Source of the DNA: UBA1161 sp002311745
GTDB lineage: Bacteria > Planctomycetota > Phycisphaerae > Tepidisphaerales > Tepidisphaeraceae
NCBI GenBank assembly: GCA_050018415.1
Contig: JBEKAB010000007.1
Location: 1 to 64,000, forward strand
DNA length: 64,000 nucleotides
Reading direction: 5' to 3'
Position numbers and translations under genes: made by a program. How positions within the stretch are numbered: the first letter of the stretch is position 1; every line of letters starts with the position of its first letter. This document shows positions 41,665 through 48,985 of the stretch, piece by piece. The notes beneath the pieces are model-generated. The model worked only from the letters and a program-made list of their open reading frames with translations, was not told the origin of the DNA and searched no databases.

Positions 41665-42834
41665 TCACATCGCCTGCAATTCCTTGATCACGCCTTCGCC
41701 TTGCACTTCTTCGGGCTGCTTGCGACGCGATACGTCCGTGTACGCTTTGAGCAGGGCCGGCTCCGAGATGTCGGCCAGGGGCAGAAAGACGCCGCCGGTC
41801 TGCTTGGGCGAAAAAAGGTGATGCGTCACGATGCCGATGCGCTCGGCATCACAAGAGCCGCCGGCGCGCTCCTCGGCCGCGGACAGGATCACGCGCAGAA
41901 TCTCGCCGGGATGCGACGGCTGGGCGATAAATGCGGCCACCTCCAGCACGCAGCCCGGCAGGATCAAAAACACCTTGGCCGTCCCCATGCGCGGTCCGGC
42001 TTGCAGGCTCACGTACGCAAAATCCTCCAGGCGTCGCACGTGGCGATACGCCCCCTTGCCAAGCTGGCCAAGCTGATCGACGTACGCCTTGATTTTCGCG
42101 GCGATTTCGAAGCGCAATTCCGCCGCCGCTTGTTCCATGCGGCGGGCTTGCTGGCGCACCATGTCGGCCGGATCGGCCAACGTCGCCACGCTCCAGTCGA
42201 TCATGCGGCGGTACTGATCCATCGAGATCGACCCGTCGCACGGGGCCGGGCACTTGCCCATCTCCTTGTACGCGCACGCCCGTCCGCCCGGGGCCTCCGT
42301 CAGGATGTTGTAATACCGGCACAGGTCGAAAGCGTCTTCGACCAGCTCGATCAGACTCGCGGCCGCGTGCTTGTCATCCAGGGGGCCCAGGTACACGCCC
42401 GGCTCCTCGCCCGGCTTGGCCGTCTTGACGTATCGCGGGAATTCCGCGTCCGGATTCACGTGCAAAAACCACGCCGGGCGCAGGCCGATCATGCCCTGGT
42501 ACGTTTGCGGGAACACCTGCCGGGCGATCTCGTGGTAGACCACGTCCGCCTCCAGCGAGCTGTCGACGCGCCGCCAATGGATGCGCCGAACGATCTGCCG
42601 GTAATTCACTCGCTTGCTCGGCCCGGCCTCGTCCTGCCCGCCCAGGCGGTGCTTGAGGCTGTAGCGCAGGTTCTTCACGCACAGAAGTTGCACTGGCCGA
42701 TCCTCGCCATCGGCCAGCAGGTACACCGCCCACTTGGCCGGCGCCTGACGCACAAATGCCTCGAAGTCGCACTCCGGATCGAAGTCGATCCGCCGTGGCA
42801 GGATGTCCGGGATTTGGGCCATCTTCTCTCTCAT
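41665..42834 (-). CDS. UvrC-like protein without nuclease C-terminal half
   Basis: 389 aa from ATG 42834 (or 42822). The N-terminal part aligns with a GIY-YIG domain (WAVYLLADGEDRPVQLLCVK, then NLRYSLKHRL), but the second motif lacks the usual Tyr-x-Gly, so catalysis is doubtful. The UvrC family block follows: YLGPLDDKHAAASLIELVED and CAYKEMGKCPAPCDGSISMD, then a UVR-like helical hairpin. The RNase H-like domain of true UvrC is absent. This may be a planctomycete UvrC paralogue with a changed role, perhaps DNA binding. Confidence 0.7.
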   Translation of the reverse strand: MREKMAQIPDILPRRIDFDPECDFEAFVRQAPAKWAVYLLADGEDRPVQLLCVKNLRYSLKHRLGGQDEAGPSKRVNYRQIVRRIHWRRVDSSLEADVVYHEIARQVFPQTYQGMIGLRPAWFLHVNPDAEFPRYVKTAKPGEEPGVYLGPLDDKHAAASLIELVEDAFDLCRYYNILTEAPGGRACAYKEMGKCPAPCDGSISMDQYRRMIDWSVATLADPADMVRQQARRMEQAAAELRFEIAAKIKAYVDQLGQLGKGAYRHVRRLEDFAYVSLQAGPRMGTAKVFLILPGCVLEVAAFIAQPSHPGEILRVILSAAEERAGGSCDAERIGIVTHHLFSPKQTGGVFLPLADISEPALLKAYTDVSRRKQPEEVQGEGVIKELQAM

Positions 42835-42869
42835 GGTAGGATCGGCGTCACGGAAGGAAAGACGCGAAC

Positions 42870-43370
42870 ATGGCCAAATCCGCACCGTCCAATCCGCTGG
42901 TCTCGATCATCATGGGCAGCAAATCGGATTGGGACACGATGCAGCACGCCGCCGCGACGCTGGAGCAGTTCGGCGTTCCGCACGAGTGCCGGGTGATTTC
43001 CGCGCATCGCACGCCGCAACTGTTAGCTGAGTTTTGCGGCACGCTGGCCAAGCGCGGCGTTGCCGTGGTGATCGCCGCCGCCGGCGGCGCCGCCCACCTG
43101 GCCGGCGTCACCGCCGCCCACACGCTCCTGCCCGTGCTCGGCGTGCCCATGCAAAGCCAGGCCCTCAGCGGCATCGATTCCCTCTTATCCATGGTGCAGA
43201 TGCCCGCGGGAATCCCCGTCGCCACCTTGGCCATCGGCAAGCCCGGCGCCATCAACGCCGCCCTGTTTGCCGTCGCCATCCTCGCCGACTCCCGACCCGA
43301 CCTGCGCCAAAAATTGCAGGATTACCGCAACGAACAAGCCCAGAAAATCATGGCGGAGAAATTGCCTTGA
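42870..43370 (+). CDS. purE: N5-carboxyaminoimidazole ribonucleotide mutase
   Basis: A 166-aa class I PurE of purine synthesis (N5-CAIR to CAIR). VSIIMGSKSDWDTMQHAAAT, CRVISAHRTPQLLAEF and VVIAAAGGAAHLAGVTAAHT are the conserved loops; GVPMQSQALSGIDSLLSMVQ and MPAGIPVATLAIGKPGAINA complete it. No purK beside it. It overlaps the next gene's TTG start by four bases and is divergent from the UvrC-like gene. Confidence 0.95.
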   Translation: MAKSAPSNPLVSIIMGSKSDWDTMQHAAATLEQFGVPHECRVISAHRTPQLLAEFCGTLAKRGVAVVIAAAGGAAHLAGVTAAHTLLPVLGVPMQSQALSGIDSLLSMVQMPAGIPVATLAIGKPGAINAALFAVAILADSRPDLRQKLQDYRNEQAQKIMAEKLP

Positions 43371-43909
43371 GTACCATCCTCGAAACCGGCATCGACGGCG
43401 CCAAACTGGTGAAATTCCAAGTCTTCGGCGACTCGCGCGGCGCGTTCTTCGAAATTTTCCGAGCCAGTTGGTTCGGCGATCGCCAACGCTGGGTGCAGTG
43501 GAACGTGTCGCGCTCCAGCGGCAACGTCGTCCGCGGCCTGCACTTTCACAAGCTGCAAACCGATTTCTGGTTCGTGCCGCAGGGCAAGATTCAGGTCGGA
43601 CTGGTGGATCTGCGGCCCAAGTCGCCGACGCACCGCGTGGCCAAATCCTTCCCCCTGGACAGCGCCGATCCCCACGGCCTGTACATCCCCCCCGGCGTGG
43701 TCCACGGCTACCGCATCACCGGCGAGGCAACGGTGATGTACCTGGTCGACGTCGAATACACCGGCAAAGACGAATACGGCGTGAAATGGAACGACCCCGC
43801 CTTGGGCCTGCCGAAATCCTGGTACGACGGCCCCACGCCGACCCTGTCCAACCGCGACGCCGCCGCCCCGATGCTGGCGGATCTGCAGGTCCGGCCGGAC
43901 GGCAAATAA
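43367..43909 (+). CDS. rfbC: dTDP-4-dehydrorhamnose 3,5-epimerase family protein
   Basis: A 180-aa cupin protein that makes dTDP-4-keto-L-rhamnose for surface sugars. DSRGAFFEIFRASWF, QWNVSRSSGNVVRGLHFHKL, DFWFVPQGKIQVGLVDLRPK, IPPGVVHGYRITGEATVMYL and VKWNDPALGLPKSWYDG are family blocks. The start is a TTG overlapping the purE stop, with GGAG nine bases upstream. No other rfb gene is next to it. Confidence 0.88.
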   Translation: MSTILETGIDGAKLVKFQVFGDSRGAFFEIFRASWFGDRQRWVQWNVSRSSGNVVRGLHFHKLQTDFWFVPQGKIQVGLVDLRPKSPTHRVAKSFPLDSADPHGLYIPPGVVHGYRITGEATVMYLVDVEYTGKDEYGVKWNDPALGLPKSWYDGPTPTLSNRDAAAPMLADLQVRPDGK

Positions 43910-43914
43910 TCGAC

Positions 43915-44391
43915 ATGGATGCAAAGCGCCAATTTCTCCGCCATGCGCTGGCGACGCTGGCCTACCGCGCCCAAAAGTCGCTGCGGGACGCTCCGCCGGA
44001 TTTTCTGCTCGTCCGGGCCGGGCCGACGACGCGAAGCGCGGGGCAAATCCTGGCGCATTTGTGCGATCTTCTGGATTGGGCGAACGCGACGGCCCGGGGG
44101 ATATCCGTCTGGCACGAGACAACGGTGGAATCGTGGCCGGCCGGCGTCGATCGCTTTTACAAAACACTTGCGATGCTGGACGAATTTCTGGCGTCCGACT
44201 CGCCGCTGGGTGCCGAGGCGGAGAAATTATTCCAAGGCCCGATCGCCGATGCGCTGACGCACGTGGGCCAACTGGCGACCCTGCGGTGTTTGGCCGGCTC
44301 GCCGGTGCGCGGGGAGAATTATTTCAAGGCCCAGATCGCCATCGGCCGCGTCGGGCCAAACCAATCCGAGCATCGCCACGAATTCGATTGA
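43915..44391 (+). CDS. DinB-like four-helix protein
   Basis: A 158-aa protein. ILAHLCDLLDWANATARGIS and DRFYKTLAMLDEFLASDSPL resemble the helical bundle of the DinB/YfiT superfamily. HLCDLLDW and GPIADALTHVGQLATLRCLA hold possible His metal ligands. Members include metal-dependent thiol transferases. It follows rfbC by five bases; no good ribosome site is seen. Confidence 0.65.
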   Translation: MDAKRQFLRHALATLAYRAQKSLRDAPPDFLLVRAGPTTRSAGQILAHLCDLLDWANATARGISVWHETTVESWPAGVDRFYKTLAMLDEFLASDSPLGAEAEKLFQGPIADALTHVGQLATLRCLAGSPVRGENYFKAQIAIGRVGPNQSEHRHEFD

Positions 44392-44433
44392 GCGACATCG
44401 GGCTGCCTCCGCACCCTTACCGAGTCCCCACCG

Positions 44434-44697
44434 TCAAGACGTGCGGGCCAGCGGAACCACCCGCGATTTGCGGATGTCGGCGTCCCTGGTCGCCAAGGGC
44501 ACATGGTTCAGCAGGCTCGTCGCCGCGATGATTTCGTCCGCGGGATCGCCGCGGAAATCCAGAAGCTGAATCGCCCGGCACGTCTGCAAGTCAATGGACC
44601 AGACGTGCAATCGCGACAGCAAGCGAACAAATTCCGCATCATCGAGGTCCAGTTCCACGCGGCCGAGGAATTGGCCGGCCTGCCAAATGACATTCAA
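44434..44697 (-). pseudogene. VapC-like PIN toxin, C-terminal fragment
   Basis: An 87-codon frame. FRGDPADEIIAATSLLNHVP followed by LATRDADIRKS is the C-terminal half of a PIN-domain RNase (D-P-A-D-x-I-I-A-A-T...L-x-T-x-D). The N-terminal LDTH-type first catalytic Asp is missing; the DNA upstream is AT-rich with no continuation. No vapB is seen. Decayed toxin. Confidence 0.65.
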
Positions 44698-44904
44698 ATA
44701 TTTTGAAAAATTTTTTGAAATGAATTAATGCGATCCGTGCGACGCGTTTCATTCCCTCGATGTCGCATTCGCGGAAATGAAATCCGGCGCCGTTTTCAGC
44801 AATGCAACCCCCGCCCCTCAAATTGAATACATTTTGTGAAATGTCATATTGGCTGGCATTAGTCAAAATGGCTCAAATGGCCTGGTTAAGGTAGCACTTT
44901 ATTC

Positions 44905-44933
44905 TTGACAGATAGTTGAACATCGCATTATAG
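44905..44933 (+). promoter_or_regulatory. Sigma-70-like promoter for PEP-CTERM cluster
   Basis: TTGACA (44905-44910), a 17-base spacer, then TTATAG (44928-44933). It lies in the 572-base gap before the first PEP-CTERM gene (45270), giving a leader of about 330 bases. The rest of the gap (44698-45269) is AT-richer than its surroundings and holds the tandem repeat at 45158-45214 but no gene. Confidence 0.5.
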
Positions 44934-45157
44934 GAATCCAAAGTAGTACCTAGGGAATCGACCGTCGTCACATCGCGGCGCACTCGCCGCAGAAAGGGTG
45001 GTAGATATGCGTCTAAGAATTGCTGGTGCGGACTCCCCGTGAACCGCCAGCGTGCGGATCAATTATTCCAACGCTTATTTGGCGATTAGGCACCCATTCC
45101 GGGAATCGCAGAGTGTTCTCTGCCCCGGGGATTGAGTGGGTGGATTCCCTTTTTTGA

Positions 45158-45214
45158 GGCCGGATGAAACCGGGCCGGATGAGACCGGGACGTGGCCGGA
45201 TTAAACCGGGACGT
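45158..45214 (+). repeat. Three-unit tandem repeat in leader
   Basis: Three near copies of GGCCGGATNANACCGG, the last two followed by GACGT. They lie 55-110 bases before the first PEP-CTERM gene. A related string (GACGAAACCGAGACGT) occurs near 47223. Confidence 0.6.
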
Positions 45215-45269
45215 GAGCCGACTGAGCGGATTCCTCGACTTTAGTCCAACCTGAAGGAAGGAAGAGTTT

Positions 45270-45575
45270 ATGTCGTTGCATAGCGAGAGAGTAATCGGAA
45301 ACGGTTTTTTGAATGTCGTTGATAATTTCGTCCAGCGGCTCGGCCGATGGAAGTTGATTCTGCCGGCTGCCGTCGGCCTTCTTCTGGCGGCGTCGAAGGC
45401 CCAGGCGCAGTATGCGTTCACCAACATCGCATTTGGTTATACGTTGAGCGACGGAGTGAGCGGCGTGGCGATTGCCACCGTCCCGGAACCCACTTCGGCA
45501 TGCTTGCTAGCTATCGGATCGCTGACCCTGCTCCGCCGCAGCCGCCGTTCGGTCCGGGGCATCGGTGCTGAATAA
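45270..45575 (+). CDS. Minimal PEP-CTERM protein
   Basis: A 101-aa protein. The signal peptide (LILPAAVGLLLAASKAQA) is followed by only about 25 residues of mature part (QYAFTNIAFGYTLSDGVSGV), and then the sorting signal VPEPTSACLLAIGSLTLL with an Arg-rich end. PEP-CTERM proteins are cut and anchored or released by an exosortase (family knowledge). The C-terminal 30 residues nearly equal those of the next gene, so this may be a deletion derivative of such a protein. GGAAGGAAG precedes the ATG. Confidence 0.65.
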   Translation: MSLHSERVIGNGFLNVVDNFVQRLGRWKLILPAAVGLLLAASKAQAQYAFTNIAFGYTLSDGVSGVAIATVPEPTSACLLAIGSLTLLRRSRRSVRGIGAE

Positions 45576-45627
45576 GGATTTTTACTAAGGTTCAACCAAA
45601 ACCCAATCCACTAGGGAGAGATCAGTC

Positions 45628-47259
45628 ATGAGACGACCAACATTGACCACAACCATACGTTTGAATCGGGCTTTCGTGTTACTGGCGGCTTCGTGTGTGC
45701 CGCTGATGGCCGTGACCGCTCGTGCCACGACAATCGCGGATTGGACGTTCGAGACAACACCGCCCGCGTCGTCCGGGCCGATCACGGCGGATTCTGGTGT
45801 AAATGCCGGTACCGCTCAGGCAACCGGCAGCCATGTGGGTGTGGCCACCTACTCAAGCCCAGCCGGAAATGGATCCGCCCACTCGTTCAGCAGTAATAAT
45901 TGGGCCGTCGGCGATTACTATCAGTTCGAGGCAAGCACCGCTACCTACTCAAATATTGAGTTTGTGTGGGACCAGGCCAGCAGCAACACGGGACCCGGCC
46001 AGTTTCAACTGCAATACAGCACCGATGGGACAAGTTTCACGAATTTCGGATCCGCCTACACTGTTTTGGCGAATGCCGCACCGAATCCGGTTTGGAATTC
46101 GTCAACCAGCAGCAGTGGCTACACAACCACTGATAACCTGTCTTCGATTACTGGTTTGAACAACGCGGCGGAGGTCTATTTCCGATTGGTGGATACCTTG
46201 ACCACCTCCGCCAGCGGCGGCACGGTCGGCAGTTCCGGCACGGACAGAGTCGACAACGTCATCATTGAAACGGCGCCCTCCTCCGCAGTGCTGGGGCTTT
46301 CCGTATCGACCAGCGCCGCGAACGATAACTTCCTGAAGGGAGCCCCGGCTTCCGATTTCAGCGGAACTGCGACGGTCACCAACTCCGGGCCTGTCGCCGG
46401 AGATTACTCTGCGACCAGCCCGGATGGCTCTCTTTCGCTCACCGGCGTCGGCACCAGCGTTCCCGCCACCTCTTTGCAGACTTTTGGCTACGGTCTTTCC
46501 ACCACTCCGACGGCCTACGGCGCCTACACCGGCCATCTCACGGTAACACCCTCCGGCACGTCCAACGATACGCCGCTGACGGCCGCCATCACCTATTACG
46601 TCGGAGATGCCGACGCTGATAATTCCAATAGCACCACCACATTCGGTGAGTTCACGTTCGTTGCGGACATCCCGGGCGGTGGCGGCAGCTTCGCCGGGCT
46701 TTCCTCAAGGGTTACATCGGTCAGCGGAACTGGCGGAGCGGGCACGCTCAATTCCGAGGCGATCATCCGCGCCGGTTCGAACAACAGCGGCGGAACCGAA
46801 ACCGTCAAGGAAGACTGGCGAACGCGCACTCAGACCGAACTGGCCGGCGCACTGCTGGACAGCGATGTTCTCAAAATGTCCGGCATTCCCATCGGAACGG
46901 TGTATGTCTTGCAGATCAGCTACGACCCAAAAAACACCAGCCCATTTCAGGGGATAGCACAGTACGTCTCGGGAAACTGGGTGAGCGCCGTCAATGAGAA
47001 TTACAGCGGCGGCACCGACTTCGTCGGCTCTGTTGCCTGGAATTCCAGTGATAACGTCCTTGGCGAATATGGTTTTGATCCATCCAGCGATGTCGCCTGG
47101 GCCGTTCTCGACCATAGCGGGACCTTCGCGGTGTCCACCGCCTCCGTCCCTGAACCCGCGTCGGCAAGTTTGCTCGCCATCGGATCGCTGACCCTGCTCC
47201 GCCGTAGCCGCCGTTCGGTCCGCGCGACGAAACCGAGACGTGAGGCGTTTCATCGGTGA
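45628..47259 (+). CDS. PEP-CTERM surface protein
   Basis: A 543-aa secreted protein. Signal peptide residues 1-33 (FVLLAASCVPLMAVTARA). The mature part is Ser/Thr/Gly-rich and beta-rich, with a lectin- or jelly-roll-like stretch (TIADWTFETTPPASSGPITA) and a choice-of-anchor or Ig-like middle (LGLSVSTSAANDNFLKGAPA). The sorting signal is VPEPASASLLAIGSLTLL followed by RRSRR. It should be exported and processed by exosortase. Function unknown, likely extracellular matrix or surface layer. No exosortase gene is in the window. Confidence 0.85.
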   Translation: MRRPTLTTTIRLNRAFVLLAASCVPLMAVTARATTIADWTFETTPPASSGPITADSGVNAGTAQATGSHVGVATYSSPAGNGSAHSFSSNNWAVGDYYQFEASTATYSNIEFVWDQASSNTGPGQFQLQYSTDGTSFTNFGSAYTVLANAAPNPVWNSSTSSSGYTTTDNLSSITGLNNAAEVYFRLVDTLTTSASGGTVGSSGTDRVDNVIIETAPSSAVLGLSVSTSAANDNFLKGAPASDFSGTATVTNSGPVAGDYSATSPDGSLSLTGVGTSVPATSLQTFGYGLSTTPTAYGAYTGHLTVTPSGTSNDTPLTAAITYYVGDADADNSNSTTTFGEFTFVADIPGGGGSFAGLSSRVTSVSGTGGAGTLNSEAIIRAGSNNSGGTETVKEDWRTRTQTELAGALLDSDVLKMSGIPIGTVYVLQISYDPKNTSPFQGIAQYVSGNWVSAVNENYSGGTDFVGSVAWNSSDNVLGEYGFDPSSDVAWAVLDHSGTFAVSTASVPEPASASLLAIGSLTLLRRSRRSVRATKPRREAFHR

Positions 47260-47364
47260 GCGGTTTCATCGGCTGCTTCTGTGCGGCGTTGGTTTGCCGA
47301 TGAGCCGACCGGTCGCCGACGAACACGTTACCGGAAAAGGCGCATCGCTCTGAAAGGTGGGTAT

Positions 47365-48651
47365 ATGTCGAGTTCGAAAAAGGGGCATCTCTGGTCCGGC
47401 CCCAAAAAACGGATCATCCTTGCGATCGGCGGATTCTTGCTCGCGGCTTGCGCCTCCGGCACCGCTTGGGGAGACGCATCACTCTTCACCACGCAGGACG
47501 ATTGGAACCAGTGGGCTTCCGCCAGCGCGGGCATCGGCTTAACACCGGGCGCCGCCGGCGATACGGACCTTACCTCGATAAACGGTCTGGGCAATACCAG
47601 CGCGCCCCAACAACCGGCCGCAGCGGCGGGTGCACTGACCGTCACGATCAGCAGCGGGCAAAACTATGGCAGCTTTCTCTCACCCGGCGAGCAAGCCAAT
47701 GCCGCGTTCCTGTCCACGCTCAGCAACGCCCCGACCCTTCAGATGGATTTCACCTATCCCACCGGCGGCGGAACCTATTTTGATCCTCAATTGCTCCTCA
47801 ACTACAGCGGCCACTACGTCGCGATCGATCCAACGAACGTCGCCAATCCCGGCACGTACTACACCGCGACCTACCAGGTTCCCGCCGGTCTGCCATCGGC
47901 GCCGTCGCCAAGCCTCACCTATTTTCAGCTTGGCTTCATCGCCAACACGGATCAGACCGGATCGTTCACCGTGGACAACGTCATCGCGCAGGCGCCGACG
48001 AACGTGACGACGCTGTTCACCACGAACAGCGATTGGGGCCAATGGAGCGCTGCAAGCGGCGGGATTACCGTCTCGGCGGGCGCTTCGGGCGACACCGACG
48101 GCAACCCCACAACTAGCATTGGAAACACCCTTTATGGGCCCGGCCGCCGCGATCTGGCCGCCGGATTGACCGTGACCATCGCCTCCGGCCAAACGTACGG
48201 ATCGGTTGTGTCCGCGGATGAACACAATAACGCCGCGTTACTAACGGCATTGGCGGGCGCGTCCACGCTTCAACTGGATTTCACGTATCCGGTCTACATC
48301 CCCGGCGGCTATTTCCAACCTCTGTTGCTGTTGAATTTCGACGGGCACTACGATCAGATCGATCCCAGCTCGATTCTCAACAACGGTACGTACTCCACCG
48401 CGCTCTATTCGCTTCCAGCGGGTCTGCCCACTGATCCCAACAGCCTGAGCTATTTTCAAATCGGCGTCATCGCCAACACGAACGAAACGGGCGCCTTCAC
48501 GATCGACAACATGGAGATCATCACCGCCGTCCCGGAGCCGGCGTCGCTGGGGCTCCTGGCAATCGGCGGCTTGGGCCTGCTCGTTCGCCGGCGGCGCCAC
48601 CGGCGGTCTTGCGCCCTCGGTCATTCGTTGATGGCCGACCGGCTTGAGTAA
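47365..48651 (+). CDS. PEP-CTERM protein with an internal duplication
   Basis: A 428-aa secreted protein. Signal peptide about residues 15-36 (IILAIGGFLLAACASGTAWG). The mature part consists of two repeats of about 180 residues: LFTTQDDWNQWASASAGIGL and LFTTNSDWGQWSAASGGITV begin them, and YFQLGFIANTDQTGSFTVDN and YFQIGVIANTNETGAFTIDN end them. The C-terminus is VPEPASLGLLAIGGLGLLVR with an Arg-rich tail. GGTGG lies four bases before the ATG. Confidence 0.85.
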   Translation: MSSSKKGHLWSGPKKRIILAIGGFLLAACASGTAWGDASLFTTQDDWNQWASASAGIGLTPGAAGDTDLTSINGLGNTSAPQQPAAAAGALTVTISSGQNYGSFLSPGEQANAAFLSTLSNAPTLQMDFTYPTGGGTYFDPQLLLNYSGHYVAIDPTNVANPGTYYTATYQVPAGLPSAPSPSLTYFQLGFIANTDQTGSFTVDNVIAQAPTNVTTLFTTNSDWGQWSAASGGITVSAGASGDTDGNPTTSIGNTLYGPGRRDLAAGLTVTIASGQTYGSVVSADEHNNAALLTALAGASTLQLDFTYPVYIPGGYFQPLLLLNFDGHYDQIDPSSILNNGTYSTALYSLPAGLPTDPNSLSYFQIGVIANTNETGAFTIDNMEIITAVPEPASLGLLAIGGLGLLVRRRRHRRSCALGHSLMADRLE

Positions 48652-48659
48652 CACCATGG

Positions 48660-48764
48660 CTAACCCGATATCGTGATCACCTTGGATTTCCGCAGTCGAG
48701 CATCACGGATAATCAGAGGTAGGCGATTGACCAGGCTCGTCGCCACGATGATTTCGTCGGCCGG
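48660..48764 (-). pseudogene. Second VapC-like fragment cut by a MITE
   Basis: On the minus strand the last 34 codons read PADEIIVATSLVNRLPLIIR, then DARLRKSKV..., the end of a PIN toxin much like 44434-44697. Upstream of PADE the sequence turns directly into the arm of MITE-like copy 3. No further PIN sequence is seen beyond the MITE. Confidence 0.6.
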
Positions 48765-48890
48765 GCACGGAGACACGGAGCTCAACTCGTTTGCTCAAGC
48801 CATTCGCTTCATTCCGAGCTTCAAGTTTTGCCCGTTCGTCTCCGGATCGAAATGAGCGCCTCCGCGCCTCCGTGCCTCCGTGGTTGCCTC
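48762..48890. repeat. MITE-like element, copy 3 (truncated)
   Basis: The left arm keeps only the inner GGGCACGGAGACACGGAG. The right arm is nearly full (CCTCCGTGCCTCCGTGGTTG at its outer end). The core keeps GGATCGAAATGAGCGCC. The first 10-15 bases of the left arm are missing at the junction with the PIN fragment. Confidence 0.75.
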
Positions 48891-48985
48891 TTGTTGTTTG
48901 AGAGAACTGACGGGCCCGGCCACGGCAATCCGGTCCTTGTTTATCCGAGCCGTTGCACACAGACTATAGGGCCGAGGTTTCTTCC

